Assembly: GCA_902558835.1 (NCBI GenBank)
Contig: CACEFK010000007.1
Span: 1-36,835, forward strand
Origin: an uncultured Pelagibacteraceae bacterium
Lineage (GTDB): Bacteria; Pseudomonadota; Alphaproteobacteria; Pelagibacterales; Pelagibacteraceae
Direction: 5' to 3'
DNA length: 36,835 nucleotides
A program made the translations under genes and the position numbers. Positions 16,097 through 24,512 of this stretch are shown in pieces. Each line of letters starts with the position of its first letter. Position 1 is the first letter of the stretch. Below the pieces are notes generated by a model, which had not been told where the DNA came from, made no database searches, and saw only the letters and a list, made by a program, of their open reading frames with translations.

Positions 16097-16457
16097 TTTT
16101 TAATTCTTTTAATTTATTTGAAATTTTTATTAACTTATTTCTAAAATTTTCAGTTCTTATAGATTTATCTGCAATTTCGTCAAGCTTTAAAGAATCGTCA
16201 TTATTTAATATTTTTTTTACACCATTTATTGTCATGCCTTGATCTTTAAGTAAAAATTTAACTTTTTTTAGAAGATTTATTGTTTTTTCATCATAATATC
16301 TTCTGTTTGAATTCAATATTTTTGGTTTAATTTGTTTAAATTGAGTCTCCCAAAATCTAATTACATGTGTCGGTAAGGCTCCTTTATTATTTGATTTAAG
16401 TTTTAATATTTTAGCTACTTCTCCAATAGTTTTATAAGCACTATCTAATTTATCCAT
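16074..16457 (-). CDS. MerR-family transcriptional regulator
   Basis: A 127-residue protein with an N-terminal winged helix (YKTIGEVAKILKLK, then HVIRFWETQFKQIKP and NRRYYDEKTINLL) typical of MerR proteins, and a short dimer helix at the C-terminus. No effector domain or metal-binding cysteines are visible, so the signal is unknown. A MerR gene after ihfA is a conserved alphaproteobacterial arrangement. It overlaps ihfA by 8 nt upstream and rpmG by 23 nt downstream. Confidence 0.9.
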   Translation of the reverse strand: MDKLDSAYKTIGEVAKILKLKSNNKGALPTHVIRFWETQFKQIKPKILNSNRRYYDEKTINLLKKVKFLLKDQGMTINGVKKILNNDDSLKLDEIADKSIRTENFRNKLIKISNKLKELKNGKKNTC

Positions 16458-16749
16458 TATCCTTCAAATTAACTAATTCTTTAAATTCTTTTGATGGTTT
16501 AAATAAAACAACATCCCTACTTGAAATTTCTTTTGTTTCTTTTGTCTTAGGATTTCTTCCAATCCTAGATTTTTTTTGTCTAATAGAAAAAGTACCAAAT
16601 TTAGATAATTTTAATTTTTTTTCCTCTTTAATGTTAGATACAATAGTTGACAAAAAATCTTCAATTAAATTTTCAGATATTTGTTTTGAAAAACCAAGCT
16701 GCATATAAACCAAATTAACTAAGTCTTTTTTAGTTAAATTCATTCTCAT
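16450..16749 (-). CDS. ihfA: Integration host factor subunit alpha / HU-family DNA-bending protein
   Basis: A 99-residue protein of the HU/IHF fold: LTKKDLVNLVYMQLGFSK N-terminal helices, KLSKFGTFSIRQK, and the minor-groove arm tip with the intercalating proline in IGRNPKT. The arm flank KETKEISSRDVVLFKPSKEFKE and the location after plsX and before merR favour IhfA over HU. Binds and bends DNA in the nucleoid. Start: ATG at 16749, 3 nt from the plsX stop. Confidence 0.93.
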   Translation of the reverse strand: MRMNLTKKDLVNLVYMQLGFSKQISENLIEDFLSTIVSNIKEEKKLKLSKFGTFSIRQKKSRIGRNPKTKETKEISSRDVVLFKPSKEFKELVNLKDNG

Positions 16750-16752
16750 TTT

Positions 16753-17754
16753 TTAAATATTTTGCTTAATCTTTTCTATCAAATTACCTTTTACAATTCT
16801 ATGACAAACATCCAGAGAGTTTGAAAACCCTATATGGTCAGTTCCTCCATGACTTTTAACTACCGGAGAGTCTAAACCAATGAAAATTGCTCCATTATAT
16901 AATCTTGGATCTAATCTTTTCTTAAATTTTTTTAGGTTTGATATATTTAGTAAAGATGAAATTTTGCCTAACAATGTACCTGTCATCGCATTTTTTAATT
17001 CACTGGTTATAAAATTTGCAGTGCCCTCTGCTGTTTTTAAAGCAACATTTCCGGTAAAACCATCTGAAACTATTACATTAACCTCTCCATCCATAAGATG
17101 ATTTCCCTCTATATAACCAGCAAAGTTATAATTATCTGATTTTTTTTCATTTAATAATTGATAAGTTTCTTTGATAGTCTCATTTCCTTTTAATTCCTCT
17201 GAACCGATATTTAATAATGCTACGTTTGGTTTCTCATTCGGATAAAGTGACGTATATAAAGAAGCTCCCATAATTGAAAAGTCTGATAAATTTTTAGAAC
17301 TACATTCAATGTTGGCACCTAAATCCAATACAACACTCATACCCTTTTTATTGGGCCATAAAGCAGATAGCGCAGGTTTATCGATATTTTCTATCATTTT
17401 TAAATTCAATTTTGATACAACTAGTAAAGCTCCAGTATTACCAGCTGATATAACTATATCTGCTTCTTTATTTTTAACACTTTGTATTGCAAGCCACATG
17501 CTAGTATCTTTACCTCTTTTTGCACCCTCCAGAGGGCTATCTGTGCTTTCAATTTTTTTTTCAGTATGAATTATTTCAAAAAATTCTGCAGGTATTTTTC
17601 CTTTAATTAAGTGATCTATCTGGTTTTTATCTCCAAAAATTTTAAAAAAATTATTTTTATTTGAAGAATTGTTTAAAATAATCCCGTCTATTATTTTTTT
17701 TGGTGAGCCATCACCGCCCATTGCATCAACTGCAATTTTAATCAAATCTGACAT
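16753..17754 (-). CDS. plsX: Phosphate acyltransferase PlsX
   Basis: A 333-residue protein making acyl-phosphate from acyl-ACP for phospholipid synthesis. Landmarks: IAVDAMGGDGSP at residues 7-18, SAGNTGALLV, VVLDLGANIECS, LLNIGSEELKGN, VIVSDGFTGNVALKTAEG and the terminal GGTDHIGFSN. Length is ordinary. It follows rpmF after 22 nt. The next gene is ihfA, whereas fabH normally stands between them. Confidence 0.97.
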   Translation of the reverse strand: MSDLIKIAVDAMGGDGSPKKIIDGIILNNSSNKNNFFKIFGDKNQIDHLIKGKIPAEFFEIIHTEKKIESTDSPLEGAKRGKDTSMWLAIQSVKNKEADIVISAGNTGALLVVSKLNLKMIENIDKPALSALWPNKKGMSVVLDLGANIECSSKNLSDFSIMGASLYTSLYPNEKPNVALLNIGSEELKGNETIKETYQLLNEKKSDNYNFAGYIEGNHLMDGEVNVIVSDGFTGNVALKTAEGTANFITSELKNAMTGTLLGKISSLLNISNLKKFKKRLDPRLYNGAIFIGLDSPVVKSHGGTDHIGFSNSLDVCHRIVKGNLIEKIKQNI

Positions 17755-17776
17755 TTTTATAATTGAATATTATATA

Positions 17777-17959
17777 CTATTCTTTTGGGTCTAAAACTTG
17801 TCTTCCCTTATACATTCCTGTTTTAAGGTCAAGATGATGAGAAAGTCTATATTCACCCGATTTTTTATCCTCAACTATATTTTTAGTTGAAAATTTCATA
17901 GTCTGGGCTCTTCTCATTCCAGTTCTAGAAGGTGTTTGTTTTCGTTTAGGTACAGCCAT
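17777..17959 (-). CDS. rpmF: 50S ribosomal protein L32 (bL32)
   Basis: A 60-residue basic protein starting [19 protein letters not shown], diagnostic of L32, and ending [18 protein letters not shown]. The alphaproteobacterial form lacks the zinc-finger cysteines, and none are seen here. It begins 2 nt after the stop of the cytochrome chaperone gene and is followed by plsX. Confidence 0.96.
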   Translation of the reverse strand: MAVPKRKQTPSRTGMRRAQTMKFSTKNIVEDKKSGEYRLSHHLDLKTGMYKGRQVLDPKE

Positions 17960-17961
17960 AA

Positions 17962-18429
17962 TTATGGGTTACTTACACTTTTTAAGTAAGAATTCAAAGT
18001 TTTTTTTGATAAATTTGAGTTAAAATTATCAAAATAATCAAGTAATTCTTCATTATTTTGAAAATCATTTAAAAAAATAGAAATTTTTTTTAATTTGTCT
18101 GATTTTGATAAATCATCCCAGAAGTGTATTTCGGAAACCATGGAATGAAATAAATTAATGTAATCTTTCATTTTTTTATTTATAGACTGATCTCCATATC
18201 CTATTTCTCTAATACTCAACTCAAGTTGTCTAAAATTATAATCATAAATTTCTTGTAGAACTTTTTTATTTTCCTCCTTTTTATAATTTTTCAAAAAAAA
18301 AGAAAAATGCAGCAAAAATAGTGTCAGTCGATCAGAGAAATTGTCATCTCTTTTAAGGTTTTTATATAATTCTTTATTTCTAGTGAAATTAATTAAATTG
18401 TTATAAACATATATATATTTTTCTTTCAT
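17962..18429 (-). CDS. Ubiquinol-cytochrome c chaperone family protein (CBP3-like)
   Basis: I place the start at the ATG at 18429, giving 155 residues; the longer frame to 18621 would run through bamE. The helical segment [19 protein letters not shown], then [35 protein letters not shown], matches the CBP3/UQCC1-type domain that assists assembly of the cytochrome bc1 complex. The family often sits opposite bamE in alphaproteobacteria, as here. Its start codon overlaps that of bamE by 2 bases in the shared CATG, so its promoter must lie inside bamE. Confidence 0.8.
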   Translation of the reverse strand: MKEKYIYVYNNLINFTRNKELYKNLKRDDNFSDRLTLFLLHFSFFLKNYKKEENKKVLQEIYDYNFRQLELSIREIGYGDQSINKKMKDYINLFHSMVSEIHFWDDLSKSDKLKKISIFLNDFQNNEELLDYFDNFNSNLSKKTLNSYLKSVSNP

Positions 18430-18913
18430 GAATAAAATATTATATATAATTATATTATCATTTGTAGTTACAAATTGTTCATTTAAACCTGTGGTAAAAC
18501 ACCATGGTGTTCCGTTTCTGGAGAAAAAACAAGCTGATCTAATAATAAATGAAAGCAACAAAAACGATATAAGAAAAATTTTAGGAAACCCATCTACTAG
18601 AAGCAAGTTTGATAACGACATATGGATTTATATTGAAAGAAAACAAACTCAATCAAAACTTAAAAATCTTGGTAGAATGAAAATTTATAAAAATGACGTA
18701 TTGGTTTTGGAAATAGATGATTTTGGCATACTTAAAAATAAAAAATTTTATAACAAAGATGATATGGAAAAAATAAAAATTGTTGAAAGTACTACAGAAG
18801 CAGGGTTTCAAAAAAATTCATTTATATACGATTTTCTAGCTAGTATGAGACAGAAAATGAATGACCCTCTTGGTGTGAGGGCCAAAAAACGAAAAGAAAT
18901 CAACCAGCGATAA
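18428..18913 (+). CDS. bamE: Outer-membrane assembly lipoprotein BamE (SmpA/OmlA)
   Basis: A 161-residue lipoprotein: signal peptide [15 protein letters not shown] with lipidated Cys17 (VVTNC), then the BamE fold with [23 protein letters not shown], matching the family's helix and GxPS..F element, and [10 protein letters not shown]. It belongs to the complex that inserts beta-barrel proteins into the outer membrane. The ~60-residue C-terminal tail is longer than in E. coli. Its 3' end overlaps the hppA stop by 14 nt in convergent orientation. The promoter must lie inside the chaperone gene. Confidence 0.88.
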   Translation: MNKILYIIILSFVVTNCSFKPVVKHHGVPFLEKKQADLIINESNKNDIRKILGNPSTRSKFDNDIWIYIERKQTQSKLKNLGRMKIYKNDVLVLEIDDFGILKNKKFYNKDDMEKIKIVESTTEAGFQKNSFIYDFLASMRQKMNDPLGVRAKKRKEINQR

Positions 18914-21005
18914 CTGCCAATAAAAGTAAAGCTACAATATTAGTAATTTTAATCATAGGATTTACTGCTGGTCCCGCTGTATCTTTATAAGGATCTCCAA
19001 CTGTATCACCAGTGACAGCAGCTTTATGAGCCTCAGAACCTTTTCCACCGTGATTTCCATCTTCAATATATTTTTTTGCATTATCCCATGCACCACCACC
19101 CGCAGTCATTGATACTGCAACAAACAAACCAGTTATAATAACACCAAGTAACATTGCACCAACAGCAGCTAGAGCAGCAACTTGTCCACCAATTGACAAA
19201 ATTATAAAATATAAAACGACAGGAGATAAAACTGGAAGCAATGATGGTATAATCATTTCCTTGATAGCAGCAACAGTAAGTAAATCTACTAACTTAGCAT
19301 AATCAGGTTTTTGTTTTCTTTTCATAATACCAGGAAATTTTTTAAATTGTCTTCTTACTTCAACAACAACCGCTCCTCCTGCTCTTCCAACAGCTTGCAT
19401 TCCCATTGAACCAAAAAGGTAAGGCAACATTCCACCAATTAATAAACCAACAACTACATAAGGATTAGATAAATCAAAAGTTACGACAATACCTTCTAAT
19501 GCAGATCCTGCTTCTTTTGAAAAATGCTTGATATCCTCCGTGTAAGCGGCGAATAAAACTAAAGCGCCTAAACCAGCAGAACCAATTGCATAACCTTTTG
19601 TAACAGCTTTAGTTGTGTTACCTACTGCATCTAAAGCATCTGTTGTTTTTCTAACTTTTTTATCAAGATTAGACATTTCAGCAATACCACCAGCATTGTC
19701 AGTAACTGGTCCATATGCATCTAAAGCAACAACCATCCCCGCTAATGCAAGCATAGTTGTAACTGCAATAGCAATACCAAAAAGTCCAGCAATAGAATTT
19801 GTAATAAGAATTCCAGCAACAATTATTAATGCTGGTATTGCGGTTGCTTCCATAGAAACAGCTAAACCTTGAATAACATTAGTACCATGACCAGTTGTTG
19901 ATGATAATGCAACAGATTTAACTGGTCTATAGCTTGTTCCTGTATAGTATTCAGTTATCCAGATCAATAATCCAGTAATAACTAAACCTATAACACCACA
20001 ATAGTATAGATCCATTCCATTGAAGGTTTTGTCATTTACAGTGTATTCGTTTGTAAAACCAATTACATGATCTGTAACAGGCCATAGTATTACTAAAGAT
20101 GCTACTGCAGATACAACAAATCCTTTATACAAAGCATTCATAACGTTATTACTTTTTCCAAGTTTAACAAAAAATGTTCCGATAATAGATGTTAACAAAC
20201 ATGCAGCACCGATTGATAAAGGATAAATCATCATATTTAGATCACCAACAAAGAAAATTGATGATAAAACCATTGTTGCAACAATTGTAACTGCATAAGT
20301 TTCAAACAAATCAGCAGCCATACCAGCACAGTCTCCTACATTATCACCAACGTTATCTGCAATTACAGCAGGGTTTCTAGGATCATCTTCTGGAATTCCA
20401 GCCTCAACTTTTCCAACCAAATCAGCACCAACATCCGCACCTTTTGTAAAAATTCCACCACCTAATCTTGCAAAGATAGAAATTAGGGAAGCGCCAAAAC
20501 CTAATGCAACTAAAGCATTTACAATTTCTCTTTCATCAACATTAGATTTCAATAATATATAATAATAAACAGCTATAGATAATAGCGCCAAACCAGCAAC
20601 CAACATTCCAGTTACAGCACCAGATTTAAATGCAACGGATAGACCTTGAGCTAAGCCTTTTCTAGATGCTTCAGCTGTTCTAACATTGGCTTCTACAGAA
20701 ACTAACATTCCAACATAACCTGCAATACCTGATAAAGCAGCACCTATTAGGTAACCTAGACCTACTAATGGACTAAATGCAATACTTACAATAACTAAAA
20801 CTACAGCACCAACAATAGCAATAGTTTTATATTGTCTTGCTAAATATGCCTTTGCACCAATTTGAATTGCAGAAGCAATATCCTGCATTTTTGCATTTCC
20901 TGCACTTGAATTAAGAATGTTTTTACCAGTTAAAAATCCATAAACGATAGATAATAAACCAGCTCCAATTGTGTATAATAGTATTGTTTCGACTGTTCCG
21001 CTCAT
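18900..21005 (-). CDS. hppA: Membrane-bound proton-translocating pyrophosphatase
   Basis: A 701-residue, ~16-helix ion pump that splits pyrophosphate in the cytoplasm and moves H+ outward. Seen: [20 protein letters not shown] with the substrate motif, [37 protein letters not shown], and [15 protein letters not shown] near the C-terminus. The [10 protein letters not shown] element carries Lys where K+-dependent enzymes have Ala, so this should be the K+-independent type. Lies downstream of thiL after 78 nt that hold a candidate promoter of its own. Confidence 0.97.
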   Translation of the reverse strand: MSGTVETILLYTIGAGLLSIVYGFLTGKNILNSSAGNAKMQDIASAIQIGAKAYLARQYKTIAIVGAVVLVIVSIAFSPLVGLGYLIGAALSGIAGYVGMLVSVEANVRTAEASRKGLAQGLSVAFKSGAVTGMLVAGLALLSIAVYYYILLKSNVDEREIVNALVALGFGASLISIFARLGGGIFTKGADVGADLVGKVEAGIPEDDPRNPAVIADNVGDNVGDCAGMAADLFETYAVTIVATMVLSSIFFVGDLNMMIYPLSIGAACLLTSIIGTFFVKLGKSNNVMNALYKGFVVSAVASLVILWPVTDHVIGFTNEYTVNDKTFNGMDLYYCGVIGLVITGLLIWITEYYTGTSYRPVKSVALSSTTGHGTNVIQGLAVSMEATAIPALIIVAGILITNSIAGLFGIAIAVTTMLALAGMVVALDAYGPVTDNAGGIAEMSNLDKKVRKTTDALDAVGNTTKAVTKGYAIGSAGLGALVLFAAYTEDIKHFSKEAGSALEGIVVTFDLSNPYVVVGLLIGGMLPYLFGSMGMQAVGRAGGAVVVEVRRQFKKFPGIMKRKQKPDYAKLVDLLTVAAIKEMIIPSLLPVLSPVVLYFIILSIGGQVAALAAVGAMLLGVIITGLFVAVSMTAGGGAWDNAKKYIEDGNHGGKGSEAHKAAVTGDTVGDPYKDTAGPAVNPMIKITNIVALLLLAVIAG

Positions 21006-21045
21006 ATTAACCTTAAGTTGTTGGTTGTTAAATTTTTAAGCCCGC

Positions 21046-21073
21046 ACAATACAAAAAAAGATAGAAAAGACAA
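21046..21073 (-). promoter_or_regulatory. Candidate promoter of hppA
   Basis: Minus strand TTGTCT (21073-21068) and TATTGT (21051-21046) are 16 bp apart, leaving a leader of about 35 nt before the hppA ATG. Weak but placed in the only gap large enough between thiL and hppA. Confidence 0.35.
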
Positions 21074-21083
21074 CGATTAACTT

Positions 21084-22044
21084 CTAAAACCGATGAATAT
21101 AACCTTTGGATTTAGCTCCTATTTTCTTGCCTTTTTCATCGAATATCAAAGATTTATCTTTACCAGATATAATTTTACCAATTTTAGTTATTTTAATTCC
21201 TGTTGTTTTAGAAGCTTTTTGAATGATTCTGGCTTTATTAATATCTGCAGTAAATAATACCTGATAATCATCTCCATTAGAAATTAAATTAATTTTATTC
21301 AATCTTTTTTTTTTAATTAAATTACTCAATTTATTGGAAACAGGTATTTTGTCTTCAAATAAGTGAAATGATAAACTTTGTCTATTAATCATTTTTACTA
21401 AATCATCAATTAATCCATCTGAAACATCAATAGAGCTGTTTGCAAATTTCAATAAATATTTTGTTAAATTTAAAGGTAAATCTGGTTTGTAATATTTATC
21501 TACAAAGAATAATTTGTCTTTATTTTTAAATTTTACTTTATTACTTAATGCTTTAAGTCCTAAATAACTATCTCCCAAATTTCCAGTCACATAAATGTCA
21601 TCATTTGATTTAGCTTTATTACGATAAATTATTTTATTTGAATATCCTAATGAAGTAATTGTGAAACTTAATTTATTTGAAAAAGTTGTGTCACCGCCAC
21701 ATAAATCTATATTAAATTTATTTTGTTCTGATTTAAGTGACTTTGAAATTTTATATAAATTATTTTTTGTAAATGTTTTTTTATTACCTGAACCAGAAAT
21801 AAAATAAAATTTTGGTTTAACACCTTTACAAATTAAATCAGAAATTGATGATCTTAATATTTTTTTAATTACTAAATCTGGAGATTTAAAATCATAAAAA
21901 TGCGTACCAATATTGTATGTATCAACAGATATAACAACACCTTTTTTTTTATCAAAAAAAAACATCATCGTTTAGATTAAGAGCAGATTTATTTTTTTTA
22001 GCTATTTTAAAAAAATAATTATTTATTAGATCGAATTCATGCAT
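21084..22044 (-). CDS. thiL: Thiamine-monophosphate kinase, apparent frameshift in a 9-nt homopolymer
   Basis: ThiL phosphorylates thiamine monophosphate to the diphosphate. The canonical N-terminus (MHEFDLINNYFF...LNLNDD, with the metal-binding Asp pair) starts at the ATG at 22044, overlapping nusB by 8 nt. It runs 27 codons to an A9 tract at 21954-21962 (T9 in the mRNA sense) and there hits a TGA. The rest (FFDKKKGVVISVDTYNIGTHF and the later CGGDTTFS, YVTGNLGDSYLG, SSIDVSDGLIDDL, SNGDDYQVLF) continues in the next frame to 21084. An 8- or 11-base tract would restore one 319-320-aa frame. The unbroken downstream frame alone (21968-21084, 294 aa) lacks the first Asp pair. Sequencing error, slippage or a true mutation are all possible. 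Confidence 0.85.
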
Positions 22045-22441
22045 TGTTAGATCTTAATTTTTTTCCAACGTTGTCTAATAAAGCATTAAGATACTTTGTT
22101 TGTGAATCTTCAAGAAAAAAATTAGATGAATTTAAATATTCTTTAATAATTATATTAATAGATAAATTTGGCTTATACATAAATTCATAAGTTGCTGCTT
22201 TTAAAATTGTTTGAAAAACTTTGTCTAATTTTTCAAATACAAATTCATCCCCTAATTTATTATTTAATTCATCTAAAATAAGATCGTTTCTTTCTATCGT
22301 TCCTAAAACAATATCTTTAATAAATTTTTTAAATCTATGTTTTGGAAAATCTAAATCATCATCTTCATTATAAAATTTACCATATAATTTCTGAATAATT
22401 ATAACTCTAGGGTTATTTTTTGGATTAAAATGAGTTCTCAT
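22037..22441 (-). CDS. nusB: Transcription antitermination factor NusB
   Basis: A 134-residue helical protein with KDIVLGTIERNDLILDELNN and the C-terminal NLSINIIIKEYLNSSNFFLEDSQTKYLNALLDNVGKKL, matching the NusB hallmark (IDRAVLNIAVYEL...FVNGVLD region) with drift: ATYEFMYKP stands where AYEL is usual. It binds boxA RNA with S10 during rRNA transcription. Sits between ribH (4-nt overlap) and thiL (8-nt overlap), as in many alphaproteobacteria. Confidence 0.88.
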   Translation of the reverse strand: MRTHFNPKNNPRVIIIQKLYGKFYNEDDDLDFPKHRFKKFIKDIVLGTIERNDLILDELNNKLGDEFVFEKLDKVFQTILKAATYEFMYKPNLSINIIIKEYLNSSNFFLEDSQTKYLNALLDNVGKKLRSNNA

Positions 22442-22830
22442 TTTTGAGACAAAACTGAAATCACAGCTTCTGCAGCTTCAGCACCTTTTTTTCTTCTTGC
22501 TCTTGCTTGAGCCATATTAAGACAGGTAATTATTCCATTTCCAATTGGTTTTTTACTATCTATAGATAATTTCATTATGGCATCTGTTGAAGCTTGAGAG
22601 ATAAAATCAAAGTGTGGGGTTTGACCTTTAATTACACATCCTAAAGCTAAAAAACCATCATATTTTTTTAAATTTTTAGAGATTGTAACTGGAATTTCAA
22701 AAGCACCAGGTACTTTAATAATTTTTATTATATTTTTTTTTGGAATTATTTTTAAAGCACTTTTTATTAAACCATCAGCAATATCTTTATAATAATCTGC
22801 TACAACAATTAAATATTTTTTTTTCATCAA
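22438..22830 (-). CDS. ribH: 6,7-dimethyl-8-ribityllumazine synthase
   Basis: A 130-residue protein joining ribitylaminouracil and dihydroxybutanone phosphate. Seen: VPGAFEIPVTISKNL, DGFLALGCVIKGQTPHFDFI with the active histidine, and GNGIITCLNMAQARAR. It is shorter than E. coli RibH (156 aa), lacking the N-terminal strand segment before the first conserved Phe. Overlaps ribBA and nusB by 4 nt each. Confidence 0.94.
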   Translation of the reverse strand: MMKKKYLIVVADYYKDIADGLIKSALKIIPKKNIIKIIKVPGAFEIPVTISKNLKKYDGFLALGCVIKGQTPHFDFISQASTDAIMKLSIDSKKPIGNGIITCLNMAQARARRKKGAEAAEAVISVLSQK

Positions 22831-23927
22831 ATTAATTCCTGTTTTGTAATTTTTATACCATAACCATCAAGACCAATAACTTTTTTTGGTGATTTGGTGA
22901 TTAATATCATGTTTTTAATTTTTAAGTCTTTAATAATTTGAGCTCCAATACCATAATTTCTTATTAACTTGTCATTTCCCTTTTTATAAAAGTCTTTGTT
23001 TTTGTAATCTTTTAAAGTCTGAGTTACTGATTTTAAATTTGAGTCTTTGATAAATACTAAAACACAATTTTGATATTTTCTAAAATAATTTAAGGTCTTG
23101 TTAAATGAATTTGGTAATGATTGATTTATTAGATAGTTTTGGACGACATTAGATGAAATTACTCTTACTCTTGGAGTAATACCTTTTTTTATTTTACCTT
23201 TTATTAATGCGAAATGTTCTGAGCCATCTAAAAGATTCTCATAAATTCTAATATTGTATTTTTGATTTTTTACATCAATCTTACTTTGCTTTTTAAGTTT
23301 AATAAGCTTTTCTTTTTTTAGTCTATATGCAATCAGATCTTCTATCTTTCCAATTTTTAATCTATGTTTTTTTGCAAAATTAAATAAATCCTGACCTTTA
23401 GCCATTGATCCGTCTTCATTCATAATTTCACAAATTACTGCTGAGTTATTTTTTTTTGCTAATTTAGATATATCAACTGAGGCTTCAGTATGTCCTGCTC
23501 TTACAAGCACTCCACCATCTTTTGCAATAATTGGAAACACGTGACCAGGCGAAACAATTTCATTTTTATTTACATTTTTTTTTGAAGCAATTTTGATTGT
23601 TTTCGCTCTATCTTTAGCAGATATACCTGTTGTTATTCCTTTTTTTGCTTCAATAGAAATTGTAAATGCTGTCTTGTTTCTTGATTGATTTACTGGAGAC
23701 ATTAAAGATAAATTTAATCTTTTTGCTTGAAGTGAATCAAGTGCTAAACAAATTAAGCCTCTTCCGTATTTTGCCATGAAGTTAATGTTCTTTGCATTCG
23801 AGTCTGTTGTTGAAATAACCAAATCTCCTTCATTTTCTCTTTTTTCATCATCAACTAAAATAAACATACCACCTTTTTTTGCTACGCTTATAATTGACTC
23901 TATTGACGCAAAATTATTTTTTTCCAT
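22827..23927 (-). CDS. ribB: 3,4-dihydroxy-2-butanone-4-phosphate synthase with degenerate GTP cyclohydrolase II-like domain
   Basis: A 366-residue RibBA-shaped protein. The N-terminal DHBP synthase half (1-205) has its catalytic set: DDEKRENEGDLV (26-37), GHVFPIIAKDGGVLVRAGHTEASVD and CEIMNEDGSM. The C-terminal half looks like GTP cyclohydrolase II in outline (RNYGIGAQIIKDLKIKNMILIT) but lacks the three zinc cysteines (only one Cys is visible there) and the usual RVHSEC region reads PRVRVISSN. It probably makes only dihydroxybutanone phosphate, so a separate RibA is needed elsewhere. Overlaps ribE by 14 nt. Confidence 0.92.
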   Translation of the reverse strand: MEKNNFASIESIISVAKKGGMFILVDDEKRENEGDLVISTTDSNAKNINFMAKYGRGLICLALDSLQAKRLNLSLMSPVNQSRNKTAFTISIEAKKGITTGISAKDRAKTIKIASKKNVNKNEIVSPGHVFPIIAKDGGVLVRAGHTEASVDISKLAKKNNSAVICEIMNEDGSMAKGQDLFNFAKKHRLKIGKIEDLIAYRLKKEKLIKLKKQSKIDVKNQKYNIRIYENLLDGSEHFALIKGKIKKGITPRVRVISSNVVQNYLINQSLPNSFNKTLNYFRKYQNCVLVFIKDSNLKSVTQTLKDYKNKDFYKKGNDKLIRNYGIGAQIIKDLKIKNMILITKSPKKVIGLDGYGIKITKQELI

Positions 23928-24507
23928 TAAAATAATTCCTAACGTATTTTGATAAGATATCTATCTCTATGTTGACTAAACTAGATTTTTTTAAAGTTGA
24001 TAAATTCGTTTCTTTATACGTGTGAGGGATAATCCAAATTTGGAAACCTTTTTTAGTCACTTTTGAAATTGTAAGAGAAATACCGTTCACACAGATTGAT
24101 GCTTTTTCTATTAAGTGTTTTCTTTCCTTTTTAGGTAAATCAAAGTCAAAAAGGAATGATTTATCTATTTTTTTAATACTTAATACTTTACCAACAGTAT
24201 CAACATGTCCTTGACAAATATGTCCTGAAATTTTTGTCCCATATTTTAAAGGTAATTCTAAATTTATTTTATCTTTTATTTTTAAAAATTTGAATTTTGA
24301 ACGAATTATTGTTTCTTTCGACAGATAAAATTCCATAATTTTAGATTTATATGAAATTAAAGTTAGACAAACACCGTCACAAGCAACAGACAAACCCATG
24401 TCTTTATTGGATACTTTAACATTACTTTTTACAAAAATGTTAAGACCTTTAGGTCTTTTAATAATTTTAGTAATAGTGCCTTGGTTATAAATTATTCCGT
24501 TAAACAT
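23914..24507 (-). CDS. ribE: Riboflavin synthase, alpha chain
   Basis: A 197-residue protein with two lumazine-binding barrels (about 1-95 and 96-190). Starts MFNGIIYNQGTI, the family's MFTGII variant with Asn, and has VACDGVCLTLI, ISGHICQGHVDTVGKV, and the second-repeat copies CVNGISLTIS. It dismutates two lumazines to riboflavin. Starts 6 nt from the ribD stop and overlaps ribB by 14 nt. Confidence 0.95.
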   Translation of the reverse strand: MFNGIIYNQGTITKIIKRPKGLNIFVKSNVKVSNKDMGLSVACDGVCLTLISYKSKIMEFYLSKETIIRSKFKFLKIKDKINLELPLKYGTKISGHICQGHVDTVGKVLSIKKIDKSFLFDFDLPKKERKHLIEKASICVNGISLTISKVTKKGFQIWIIPHTYKETNLSTLKKSSLVNIEIDILSKYVRNYFNGKK

Positions 24508-24512
24508 TATTT

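Noticed and set aside
18430..18621. N-terminal extension of the cytochrome chaperone gene on the minus strand
   Set aside because: It runs opposite to the bamE coding sequence and adds non-family residues; the ATG at 18429 begins the recognisable protein.
21038..21056. A TATTGTGCGGGCTTA segment in the hppA leader (minus strand) similar to the SAM aptamer core
   Set aside because: The diagnostic GCTAAAAAGG tail and the pairing partners are missing, and hppA is not a SAM-pathway gene; treated as chance and as part of the promoter.
21969..22044. A separate small gene between nusB and thiL
   Set aside because: Its 27 codons are exactly the missing ThiL N-terminus, ending in the homopolymer, so it is part of thiL.
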